DNA from: JAAYDH01 sp035353055
GTDB lineage: Bacteria > Bacillota_I > Bacilli_A > RFN20 > CAG-826
Reading direction: 5' to 3'
Assembly (NCBI GenBank): GCA_035353055.1
Contig: DAOPYW010000004.1
Coordinates: 1 to 64,000 of the forward strand
Length of the DNA stretch: 64,000 nucleotides
This document shows positions 35,585 through 42,962 of this stretch, in pieces. The position numbers and the translations under genes are program-made. Positions within the stretch are counted from its first letter, which is position 1; each line of letters starts with the position of its first letter. Under the pieces are notes generated by a model that worked only from the letters and a program-made list of their open reading frames with translations, was not told where the DNA came from and made no database searches.

Positions 35585-37141
35585 TTACCTTCTTTTCTTT
35601 GCTTTTCGATCAGTGATTGCTTGAGTGACTAAAGACTGAACGATGGAGAACATGGCGCCAAATAACCAGTAGACGCCCATGCCAGATGCGAGTGAGAATC
35701 CCATGAAGATAATCATGGCCAGCATAATATATGTGAACCATTTCATCTTGTTGTCTGTATTAGCCTGGGAGGGATTTCGCCCAAGTTTTGCAATGTTTTT
35801 GCCTTTTTTCTTCTGTAGCCATCTCGGTAGTAGCATAGCGATTGCCTGCGCAATAGCCATCAGAACAAACAAGATAGTAGCAGTTAATCCACCCATGCCA
35901 CCAGCAGGGGTCCATGAAGCGGCATTAAACATTGTCGCGCTGATGGAATCGCTCAATCTCAGTCCTAAAAATTCACCAGAAGAGAGAATCGCTGCGCTCT
36001 GCATAGCTCCCCACACGCAAATAAAGACTGGGAATTGAATTAACATCACTAAAATTGAAGTCAATGGATTGATTTTATGTTTCTTGTAAAGCCTAGCAGT
36101 TTCCTCGCTAAGTCTTTGCTTTTCCATTTTGTTGGTGTTGGCATTTGGATATTTGCTTTGGATTTTAGCAACTTCGGGTTGCAATTGAGTCATCACTGTC
36201 GTCGACTTTTGCTGTTTAAAAGTAACAAACAGCATCAAAGCTCTGACAATGACGGTGACAATCAAGATTGAAATAATCTGTGACCAGCCACTGCCCATTG
36301 CTGCAAAAGAAACAGCTAAAAAGTCGATTAAGGCGGCAATTGGCCAAACAAACAAGAACTCGAGAAGTCCTTTCCACTGAGTCCATGGTTTAGCCTCAAT
36401 TTCAGCTGGCAATGAATGTACACCATAGGTGCCATAATCGCCAGATGTGATTGCCAGACATGAACGATATGATGAAATATAGCTATTCATTTTTGTTTTG
36501 TAGAAGGTGATATAATCATTGGTCGCCACTTCGTCAATGCTGATTGATGAATCGCGGACTTCTTGGTTATAGGTATTCCAGTTTGTCCACAAAACTTTTT
36601 TGTTATTTAATGAATCCTCATATTTTAGATACCCGTATTTATCAAGTATCCCTTTGTTGTTGGAATAATCATCGTATTCACTAGCGGGGCAAAGAAGTGA
36701 GCCTTCATCTGCAAAACTAATCGATTTCCCTGAATCGTTGATATCAATTCCGAAATTAGCTAATTCACCGTTATCGCGCGCTTCTTTGAAAGCGTGATTC
36801 AAAACAACTTGATCGAAGCCTTTAAAATAATTCAATGATGGGACACGAATATAAGCTTCTTCGGCCGCTTTATTGATTTTGTTGATGTATTTAGCGTTTA
36901 CTTCATCGAAGCTAGCGGTAAGGAATAAGTTAGTGGTGTATTCTTCTCCATTTACAGTTATTGTCAAAGCTTCTGATTCTGCGGTGCTCTGAGCTGAGTA
37001 GGATGTCACGCCATAATCAAATAAATAAAGAATATGGGATTTATCTGTGACAGAGCAGAATGAAGCTGTACAACTTGTTAAGATAAAAACGCCCGCTGCA
37101 AGAGCAAGTCCGCTTAAACCAATTTTTAGACTTTTTTTCAT
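35585..37141 (-). CDS. yidC: YidC/OxaA membrane insertase, lipoprotein with large extracellular domain
   Basis: Inserts membrane proteins with or without Sec. The N-terminus is a lipoprotein signal with lipobox LTSC (Cys24). Residues about 30-235 form an extracellular domain that most Gram-positive YidC proteins (260-300 residues in all) lack; the conserved insertase core follows (about 245-505), with five membrane segments, the cytosolic Lys/Arg loop and PVFICVWGAMQSAA, then a basic C-tail KAKKRR for ribosome contact. Total 518 residues. The ATG overlaps the rnpA stop by 4 bases. Confidence 0.94.
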   Translation of the reverse strand: MKKSLKIGLSGLALAAGVFILTSCTASFCSVTDKSHILYLFDYGVTSYSAQSTAESEALTITVNGEEYTTNLFLTASFDEVNAKYINKINKAAEEAYIRVPSLNYFKGFDQVVLNHAFKEARDNGELANFGIDINDSGKSISFADEGSLLCPASEYDDYSNNKGILDKYGYLKYEDSLNNKKVLWTNWNTYNQEVRDSSISIDEVATNDYITFYKTKMNSYISSYRSCLAITSGDYGTYGVHSLPAEIEAKPWTQWKGLLEFLFVWPIAALIDFLAVSFAAMGSGWSQIISILIVTVIVRALMLFVTFKQQKSTTVMTQLQPEVAKIQSKYPNANTNKMEKQRLSEETARLYKKHKINPLTSILVMLIQFPVFICVWGAMQSAAILSSGEFLGLRLSDSISATMFNAASWTPAGGMGGLTATILFVLMAIAQAIAMLLPRWLQKKKGKNIAKLGRNPSQANTDNKMKWFTYIMLAMIIFMGFSLASGMGVYWLFGAMFSIVQSLVTQAITDRKAKKRR

Positions 37142-37476
37142 CCGTTTTTTCCAATCTGTACAAGTACTAATTCACTTAAAAGTGATTTGTTGGTTTGATA
37201 GTCGTTTTCCAAGAAGTTTTTTCTAATTACAATGACTAGGTCGATTGACATTTTGTTGTAGTCAAACAAACCATCAGACATCGCTCTAACTTGTCTTTTA
37301 ATTCTATTGCGGACGACAGCATTTCCAATCTTGGAAGAAACAGAGATTCCAACCCTCATATATGGCAGGTTGTTTGGTGCGATATGCACAACGTACGAAT
37401 GATTGCTTCTTGCGCGTCCATTCCTAATAGTTAAAGCGAACTGTTTATTAGCTTTTATTCTGTTGACAACTTTCAT
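37138..37476 (-). CDS. rnpA: Ribonuclease P protein component
   Basis: Protein subunit of RNase P for tRNA 5' maturation. 112 residues; the RNR motif NAVVRNRIKRQVR lies at 52-64 and the N-terminal aromatic/basic cleft residues are present. It lies 10 bases after rpmH and overlaps yidC by 4, the conserved rpmH-rnpA-yidC order. The RNA subunit (rnpB) is not seen in this window. Confidence 0.95.
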   Translation of the reverse strand: MKVVNRIKANKQFALTIRNGRARSNHSYVVHIAPNNLPYMRVGISVSSKIGNAVVRNRIKRQVRAMSDGLFDYNKMSIDLVIVIRKNFLENDYQTNKSLLSELVLVQIGKNG

Positions 37477-37486
37477 TTATCCTCGA

Positions 37487-37621
37487 CTATGCAGAAAGAG
37501 TTTTTCTGCCTTTTGCTCTGCGGCGAGCAAGGGCACAACGACCGCCTACCGATTTCATCCGAGCACGAAATCCAGCTCTGCGTTGGTGTTGGATTTTGCT
37601 TGGTTGATAAGTTCTTTTCAT
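37487..37621 (-). CDS. rpmH: Ribosomal protein bL34
   Basis: 44-residue large-subunit protein, starting MKRTYQPSKIQHQRRAGFRA and ending RRRAKGRKTLSA. GGAGG lies 9 bases before the ATG. First gene of the rpmH-rnpA-yidC-jag operon and divergent from the EamA gene. The family usually reads GRKVLAARRAKGRKVLSA near the end; here GRCALARRRAKGRKTLSA, a normal degree of variation with an unusual Cys. Confidence 0.97.
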   Translation of the reverse strand: MKRTYQPSKIQHQRRAGFRARMKSVGGRCALARRRAKGRKTLSA

Positions 37622-37690
37622 ACAATATACCTCCGATTTTACGTAGCATTAGAAAGTATATGGGCATTTATAGATAAATGTCAACGAAAT

Positions 37691-37700
37691 GCGTATACGC
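37691..37700. repeat. Perfect 10-base palindrome between rpmH and eamA
   Basis: GCGTATACGC lies 29 bases before the EamA start, at the expected -35 position of that gene and upstream of rpmH on the other strand. Possible operator; no evidence beyond symmetry and position. Confidence 0.4.
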
Positions 37701-37713
37701 GTGTAAGTGGTTG

Positions 37714-37722
37714 TGATATACT
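37714..37722 (+). promoter_or_regulatory. Extended -10 promoter of the EamA gene, leaderless
   Basis: TGATATACT (part of TGTGATATACT) ends 6 bases before the ATG at 37729; no ribosome binding site can fit. Transcription should begin at or beside the start codon. Confidence 0.6.
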
Positions 37723-37728
37723 TTCCGC

Positions 37729-38646
37729 ATGAGAAAGAGCACTAAAATTGGAATAGTTTTCGCAATAATAGCGGCAATTTGCTCATCAATTAATACTCCA
37801 ATCTCCAAGCTTTTATTAAATAGCAACACCATCGGTCCTGTACTTTCGGGTGGTTTTTTGTATTTAGGGGCGGCAATCTGCGCTTCCATCTTTTTGCTTT
37901 TTAGAAAAATTGCCAAGCCAAAAGTAAAAGAAAAACCACTGGAAAGAAAGGATTTCCCTTACGTCTTCAGCATCGCGGTTCTAAACGCAATCGGCGTTGC
38001 GTGCAGCATGGTTGGACTTCGGCTTGTTTCAGCTTCTAATGCTGCGCTGTTAAGCAACTTCGAAATCGTCGTTACTTCTTTGGTGGCCTTATTTATTTTT
38101 AAAGATAAAATATCCCCAAGACTCTGGGCGGGTATTATTTTCGTCTTCATTGCTTGCATTCTTCTTTGCAGTGATGACCTGACCAATCTAAAATTTTCTT
38201 CAGGAGCATTCTTGATATTACTGGCTCCAATATGCTGGGGATTCGGGAATAATTTCATGAAGAGGATCTCTCATAAAGATCCGCTGATGTCTATCATTAT
38301 TGAAGGCACAATTACAGCTATTCTCTGCTTTATGATTGGGGTAAGACTACATGAGGAAATTACTCAGTTTTATTCTATTTTAGCAATACTAAGCGTAGGA
38401 ATTATTTGTTATGGCGTTAGCTTGCGTTTCTATATATATGCGCAACGCTCAATTGGTGCACCGCGAACAAGCGCTTTCTTTTCGCTTGCCCCCTTTATGT
38501 CAGTTTTGATTTCCACTGCAATTTTTAGAGAGAGCCCTGCCTGGTGGTATTACGTCGCGCTCGGATTGATGGGGGTAGGCGTTTGGCTTTCATCTTCTGA
38601 TCGAAAAATATTCAGGAAAAGGCCAGAAAAAAGACTGTCAAATTGA
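37729..38646 (+). CDS. EamA/DMT-superfamily transporter
   Basis: 305-residue membrane protein with ten hydrophobic segments and two EamA repeats (about 8-140 and 150-290); a basic C-terminal tail ends it. Likely exports or imports a small metabolite; substrate unknown. It starts MRKSTKIGIVFAIIAAICSSINTP without a Shine-Dalgarno, right behind an extended -10 box. Placement is unusual: it separates rpmH from the dnaA/oriC region, which are normally neighbours in Firmicutes. Base composition looks like the surroundings, so recent transfer is not obvious. Confidence 0.88.
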   Translation: MRKSTKIGIVFAIIAAICSSINTPISKLLLNSNTIGPVLSGGFLYLGAAICASIFLLFRKIAKPKVKEKPLERKDFPYVFSIAVLNAIGVACSMVGLRLVSASNAALLSNFEIVVTSLVALFIFKDKISPRLWAGIIFVFIACILLCSDDLTNLKFSSGAFLILLAPICWGFGNNFMKRISHKDPLMSIIIEGTITAILCFMIGVRLHEEITQFYSILAILSVGIICYGVSLRFYIYAQRSIGAPRTSAFFSLAPFMSVLISTAIFRESPAWWYYVALGLMGVGVWLSSSDRKIFRKRPEKRLSN

Positions 38647-38647
38647 G

Positions 38648-38902
38648 TTTTCCACATTTATTTATACTACAAGAAACAAAATCAAATTTTAATAAATATA
38701 GTAACTATATTATTTAATTACAAATTATAACTCAAACTAATTGTCACCGCATTCCACACCACAAAAATAACTTTTCCACATTTTTTCCACATTAGCATTT
38801 TGTGGATTTTGGGGAAAATACCCTTTAGTCAAACTTTTTCGACTTTTAAAATGTGGACAAAATAGAAAACGCCTTTTTCTGATATTAAATGGCTGTGGAT
38901 TA
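38648..38902. other. oriC: chromosomal replication origin region
   Basis: Six DnaA-box-like 9-mers lie in the gap before dnaA: TTTTCCACA at 38648-38656, 38772-38780 and 38783-38791; reverse-strand copies TGTGGATTT 38801-38809, TGTGGACAA 38852-38860 and TGTGGATTA 38894-38902. Between the first and second is a nearly pure A/T stretch (38687-38730) suited to unwinding. The last box abuts the dnaA promoter, fitting autoregulation. Gene orientation switches from mostly minus to mostly plus here, as expected at a bidirectional origin. Confidence 0.88.
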
Positions 38903-38905
38903 TTC

Positions 38906-38911
38906 TATAAT
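38906..38911 (+). promoter_or_regulatory. dnaA promoter -10 box
   Basis: TATAAT directly after the DnaA box at 38894-38902 and 26 bases before the dnaA ATG. -35 is weak (A/T-rich). DnaA binding at this box would cover the promoter. Confidence 0.6.
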
Positions 38912-38937
38912 ATTTGGCAGAAACAGAAGTATTTAAT

Positions 38938-40302
38938 ATGATTAATTCAATTTCCGAAATCACTCAGTTGTGGGATCGTTCATTAAAACGGATCGAAGAA
39001 CGACTTGGTGAAAAACAATTATTTGACTCTTTCTTCGCTGGGAGCTATATCAATGAAATTCGTGGTGACACTATTATCGTAGTCGTGAATTCTTCGCTAG
39101 CTGCTGCTTTAATTAAGCAAAAATATTACAGTTTAGTAGAAGATGTTGTCTCAGAAATCACTGAATCGAATTTCAAATTAGACTTTGTTCTCGAAAACGA
39201 TGTCCAGAAAGGTGTCGAGAAGCAAGCTCCAATTAAAAAACAGCAGTATTTTCAGGAAGCTATCCTTAATCCAAAGCTCACTTTTGATAATTTCGTCGTC
39301 GGTTCTTTCAACCGCGAGGCTTCACAAGCTTCACTTTTTGTCGCCTCCAATCCAGGGAAAACATTAGCACAGCCACTTTTTATTTATTCTAATTCCGGCC
39401 TTGGAAAAACTCATTTGCTCCATGCGATTGGCAATTATATAAAGAACGCCAGACCAAACTATCGGATCCTCTATATTTCGACAAGCGATTTCGTGGAAGA
39501 ATACATTCGCTATGTTAAGGGAGAAAAAGAGGCTGAATCATTAAAAGACTTTTTCAGCTCGGTAGATGTCCTTCTCCTCGACGATGTTCAAATGTTGGCG
39601 AACAAGGTTAAAACTCAGGAGATGTTTTTCGCGATATATAACAAGATGATCGACAACTCAAAACAAGTGGTTATCACATCCGATAAGCAACCGAACGAAT
39701 TAAATGGTTTGGAAGACCGCTTAGTAACAAGATTCAGCAAGGGTTTAGTAATGAAAATCAATGAACCTGACCAAAATACATGCGTGGAAATTCTCCGCAA
39801 AAAAATCGAAGCAAACGGCTTAGACTTGCAAAAATTTGACGATGCTGTCCTATACTTTTTTGCTGATAAATTCTCCAAGAATGTTCGAGAGCTTGAAGGA
39901 GCATTGAATAGGTTAATTTTCTACGTCGTTTCTCTCAAGCAAACCGACAAGATTACCATGGAAGTTGCAATGGAAGCTGTCCAATCGCTGACTGGCGGAA
40001 AGTCGCTGAGCTCTCAGTTAAATGAACAAAAGATTATCAACGTCGTTTCCGATTATTACAACTTAACACCTTCTCAACTGACTGGTAGGATTAGAACTGG
40101 CCAAATAGCGCTTGCTCGACACATCGCGATGTATCTGATTCGCATCACGCTGGATATCCCACTTAAAAAAATCGGAGACATGTTCGGAGGCAAAGATCAC
40201 ACCACTGTAATGTCGGCCATTCAAAAAGTGGACAAAGGGTTGAAAAACGATAGCGAACTCAAAAGCGCCGTCGACGAGCTCCAAAAACGCATAAAAAAAT
40301 AA
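38938..40302 (+). CDS. dnaA: DnaA, chromosomal replication initiator
   Basis: AAA+ initiator that binds DnaA boxes and opens oriC. 454 residues from ATG 38938: domain I (about 1-85), linker, AAA+ domain with Walker A SGLGKTHL and Walker B LLDDVQML, and C-terminal helix-turn-helix domain with the box-recognition signature GGKDHTTVMSAI. A TTG 24 bases upstream (38914) is in frame but lies only 3 bases from the -10 box, so it cannot be the start. The Shine-Dalgarno is weak (AGAAG). Confidence 0.97.
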   Translation: MINSISEITQLWDRSLKRIEERLGEKQLFDSFFAGSYINEIRGDTIIVVVNSSLAAALIKQKYYSLVEDVVSEITESNFKLDFVLENDVQKGVEKQAPIKKQQYFQEAILNPKLTFDNFVVGSFNREASQASLFVASNPGKTLAQPLFIYSNSGLGKTHLLHAIGNYIKNARPNYRILYISTSDFVEEYIRYVKGEKEAESLKDFFSSVDVLLLDDVQMLANKVKTQEMFFAIYNKMIDNSKQVVITSDKQPNELNGLEDRLVTRFSKGLVMKINEPDQNTCVEILRKKIEANGLDLQKFDDAVLYFFADKFSKNVRELEGALNRLIFYVVSLKQTDKITMEVAMEAVQSLTGGKSLSSQLNEQKIINVVSDYYNLTPSQLTGRIRTGQIALARHIAMYLIRITLDIPLKKIGDMFGGKDHTTVMSAIQKVDKGLKNDSELKSAVDELQKRIKK

Positions 40303-40387
40303 AAGCCTTTATTGAAAATAAAATATCAAATCAAATTATTGTGTGATAGAATTATAAAGTGTTAGAGAAAAACGTTGAAAATATCAC

Positions 40388-40396
40388 TTTTCCACC
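40388..40396 (+). promoter_or_regulatory. DnaA-box-like site between dnaA and dnaN
   Basis: TTTTCCACC, one mismatch from the oriC boxes, in the 144-base dnaA-dnaN gap. In B. subtilis a second DnaA-box cluster lies in this gap; here I see only this one. Confidence 0.4.
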
Positions 40397-40446
40397 AAAC
40401 TCACAAACCCTACTATTACTAATATAATAAAAAGAAAGGAATAATT

Positions 40447-41568
40447 ATGAAATTTACCATCAACCGAGAAGAGTTTCTAAAGGGATTGAATATTGCTTCT
40501 AGGGCGGTAGCAAACAAAGTCGCAGTAGCTGTTTTAGCTAATCTGAAAATCGAACTAGATGAAAGAGGGCTCTTTATTACGGGATCCAACTTCGATTTAA
40601 CTATTAAAACTTTTATTCCTTATAAAGTGGAAAGCAAAGAAATTATTCGCAATTACAAAGAAGGATCGACCTTAATAAATTGTCGAATCATCACTGAAAT
40701 CACCAGAAAAATGGAAGGCGAGGAACTAACGCTTGACGTTATTGATTCCACCATTGCGGTCATTAGCGACAATCATTTTGAATCAAGATTGAACTGCGTC
40801 AGACCAGAGGAGTATCCAGACATTGATTTAGAGCCAACCGGAACAGAAATCAAGCTAAGCCGCGACAATTTTGGCAAGCTTGTCAATCAAACTGCTTTTG
40901 CGGCATCTATAAAAGAGCAGAGACCAATCCTTACCGCTATGAATATCGAAGCAGAGAACGGAAATCTTGTTGCCATCACGACCGACTCAGCTAGAATGGC
41001 GAGAAAAACAGTGAGAATTTCTGAAGATGTGAAGTTCGTAGCTAATGTTCCAGCCAAGATGATGGTCGAAGTCGATCGCCTCTTAGATGGCGCCTCATCC
41101 ATCAGCGTCGCGTTCAGCGATAAAAAAGCTCTATTCACCCTTGGCCAAACCGTCATTGCGACACGTTTGGTCGCTGGTGATTATCCAAATACCAAAAATA
41201 TTATTCCCCGAAGCTGCAACTACTCTCTAGAGGTCAACGCTTCCGAACTCGCAAAGGCCATCGATCGAACAACCGTTCTGTCCATCGACAGGGAAAACGT
41301 CGTTGATCTCAGCATGTCTGAATTTGGCGTTGAGATTTCTGCCAAGAGTTCACAAGTTGGATCCGCAGTCGAAAAATTGGAGACTTATAAATTTGAAGGG
41401 CAAAACCTCAAGATATCGTTCAACAGCGAATTTGTCCTCTCAGCGATTAGAGCTCTCGCTTGCGAAGATGTGACTTTCGAATTTGTCGGCGAAATGAAAC
41501 CGTTTGTTGTTCGCAACGCTTCAGATGACTCGGTGATTCAAATCGTCACTCCTGTGCGCACTTATTAA
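40447..41568 (+). CDS. dnaN: DNA polymerase III beta sliding clamp
   Basis: Ring-shaped processivity clamp loaded by DnaX/HolB (both encoded here). 373 residues, three repeated clamp domains of about 120 residues, with the family C-terminus ending IQIVTPVRTY (M-P-[MV]-R type partner-binding pocket). AAAGGA precedes the ATG. The gap from dnaA is A/T rich and may hold a second promoter. Followed by a strong terminator, so yaaA-recF-gyrBA are transcribed from a separate promoter. Confidence 0.97.
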   Translation: MKFTINREEFLKGLNIASRAVANKVAVAVLANLKIELDERGLFITGSNFDLTIKTFIPYKVESKEIIRNYKEGSTLINCRIITEITRKMEGEELTLDVIDSTIAVISDNHFESRLNCVRPEEYPDIDLEPTGTEIKLSRDNFGKLVNQTAFAASIKEQRPILTAMNIEAENGNLVAITTDSARMARKTVRISEDVKFVANVPAKMMVEVDRLLDGASSISVAFSDKKALFTLGQTVIATRLVAGDYPNTKNIIPRSCNYSLEVNASELAKAIDRTTVLSIDRENVVDLSMSEFGVEISAKSSQVGSAVEKLETYKFEGQNLKISFNSEFVLSAIRALACEDVTFEFVGEMKPFVVRNASDDSVIQIVTPVRTY

Positions 41569-41600
41569 GCAAATTAAGCCATTTTTAACGCAAACAAATC

Positions 41601-41624
41601 AAGGGAATATTTTATTCCCTTTTT
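41601..41624 (+). terminator. Terminator of dnaN
   Basis: Perfect 9-bp stem AAGGGAATA / TATTCCCTT with a TTT loop followed by TTT, 32 bases after dnaN. It splits the dnaA-dnaN unit from yaaA-recF-gyrB-gyrA. Confidence 0.9.
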
Positions 41625-41637
41625 CTTGCGCGTCGTG

Positions 41638-41643
41638 TATAAT
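41638..41643 (+). promoter_or_regulatory. Putative yaaA-recF-gyrBA promoter -10 box
   Basis: TATAAT just after the dnaN terminator and 18 bases before the yaaA ATG. The same GTGTATAAT core occurs before dnaX. No clear -35. Confidence 0.5.
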
Positions 41644-41661
41644 GTACGCATAAGGTTAATT

Positions 41662-41886
41662 ATGGGTGAAAGAGCGATTGTTTTAAGAGAGGATGAAGAG
41701 TACATTACCCTCCAAACTCTTCTAAAGATTTCTGGCATTATTTCGACCGGCGGAATGGCGAAACTTTTTTTGGCTGATAACGTTGTTTACGTCAATGAAG
41801 AAAAGGAAAACCGCCGCGGACGTAAATTATATCCAGGCGACAAAATTCAAGTCTCTAGCACCGCGTTTGTCATCAAAGCGAAATGA
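41662..41886 (+). CDS. yaaA: YaaA/RlbA, S4-domain RNA-binding protein
   Basis: 74-residue S4-like protein encoded between dnaN and recF in most Firmicutes; linked to late large-subunit ribosome assembly. Core TLQTLLKISGIISTGGMAKL and NEEKENRRGRKLYPGDKI are typical. The ATG at 41662 has AAGG 6 bases before it; an in-frame ATG at 41626 would lie inside the terminator/promoter zone. Its stop overlaps the recF ATG (ATGA). Confidence 0.93.
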   Translation: MGERAIVLREDEEYITLQTLLKISGIISTGGMAKLFLADNVVYVNEEKENRRGRKLYPGDKIQVSSTAFVIKAK

Positions 41887-42962
41887 TTGTCAAACAGCTA
41901 ACTCTTAAAAATTTTCGCAATCACGACTCCCTCTCTTTTAATTTTGAGCCAAACATCAATGTTTTATCGGGCCCGAACGGAGTGGGAAAGACCAATGTTA
42001 TGGAAGCGATTTACTACCTCTCCCTCGCCAGGAGTTTCAAGAACACCGACAATGTCAACTTGATATCCAAGGGAAGCGATTCCGCTGAAGTCTCGGCGGT
42101 TATCACCGAAGGCAGCCAGCTTCGCAAGATCCACATCGTCATCAACCGAGACGGAAGAAAGGTCTTTATCAACAATAAGCCAGTCTCCCGCATCTCGGAC
42201 CTATCAAAAGCCATGAACGTTGTTCTCTTTGAGCCAAAAGATGTCAGTCTCTTCAGCGGGCCACCCAGAGCGAGAAGGAATTTTCTAGATATTTCTATAT
42301 CTAAAAAGAGCGATCCCTATCTTGAATACATCTCTCGTTACGAAAGAGTTCTCCGGAAGAGAAATGATATTCTAAAGAACGGTGATATTAACAAAACTCT
42401 GTTAGATACCACCACCGAGATGCTGATCAAGTTATCTGGGCCCATTATCTCCTATCGTCAAATGTATATAAAGGATATCAACGATATCCTTACAAAAATT
42501 ACGCGCGCGCTCACAGGAGAGGAAAATAAAATTGAAGTGGTCTACAAACCGTTTGTCGAATATGGGCCAGACTTCAATAGAGAAGCGTTAAAAGCATTTA
42601 GCGCTGCGGAAACCAATGATATTCGACGGAAGATGACAACTATCGGTGCACATCGGGAAGACTTCTCAGTCAACCTAAATGGGCGCAATATCGCCGAGTT
42701 TGGCTCTCAGGGAGAAAACCGAATCATCGCCCTCGCATTAAAAATCAGTCCTTACTTCATCATTGAAGATAAAGATAAACGACCTGTTGTGGTCCTCGAC
42801 GACGTGATGTCTGAATTAGATGATGATCACTGCCGTCGATTAATCGCTTTTCTAAAAAAGCTTGAGCAAGTGTTCATCACCGCTACTCAGCTTGAGGTCA
42901 TTGGTGCTAATCAATACCAACTTAAATCAAAAAAACAAGGAGGTCTTCTCAATGGAAGATGA
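41883..42962 (+). CDS. recF: RecF, DNA replication and repair protein
   Basis: SMC/ABC-like ATPase that targets RecR/RecO to gap junctions. 359 residues: Walker A SGPNGVGKTNVMEAI (about 31-45), signature region GSQGENRIIALALKI and Walker B VVLDDVMSELD. Overlaps yaaA by 4 bases and gyrB by 11. Its last codons contain the gyrB ribosome binding site AAGGAGG. Confidence 0.96.
   Translation: MIVKQLTLKNFRNHDSLSFNFEPNINVLSGPNGVGKTNVMEAIYYLSLARSFKNTDNVNLISKGSDSAEVSAVITEGSQLRKIHIVINRDGRKVFINNKPVSRISDLSKAMNVVLFEPKDVSLFSGPPRARRNFLDISISKKSDPYLEYISRYERVLRKRNDILKNGDINKTLLDTTTEMLIKLSGPIISYRQMYIKDINDILTKITRALTGEENKIEVVYKPFVEYGPDFNREALKAFSAAETNDIRRKMTTIGAHREDFSVNLNGRNIAEFGSQGENRIIALALKISPYFIIEDKDKRPVVVLDDVMSELDDDHCRRLIAFLKKLEQVFITATQLEVIGANQYQLKSKKQGGLLNGR

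Noticed and set aside
38914..38937. TTG start for dnaA eight codons upstream
   Set aside because: It lies 3 bases after the -10 box and could not be in the transcript; ATG 38938 matches DnaA N-termini.
42862..42951. Upstream extension of gyrB
   Set aside because: Runs through the conserved end of recF; AAGGAGG marks ATG 42952.
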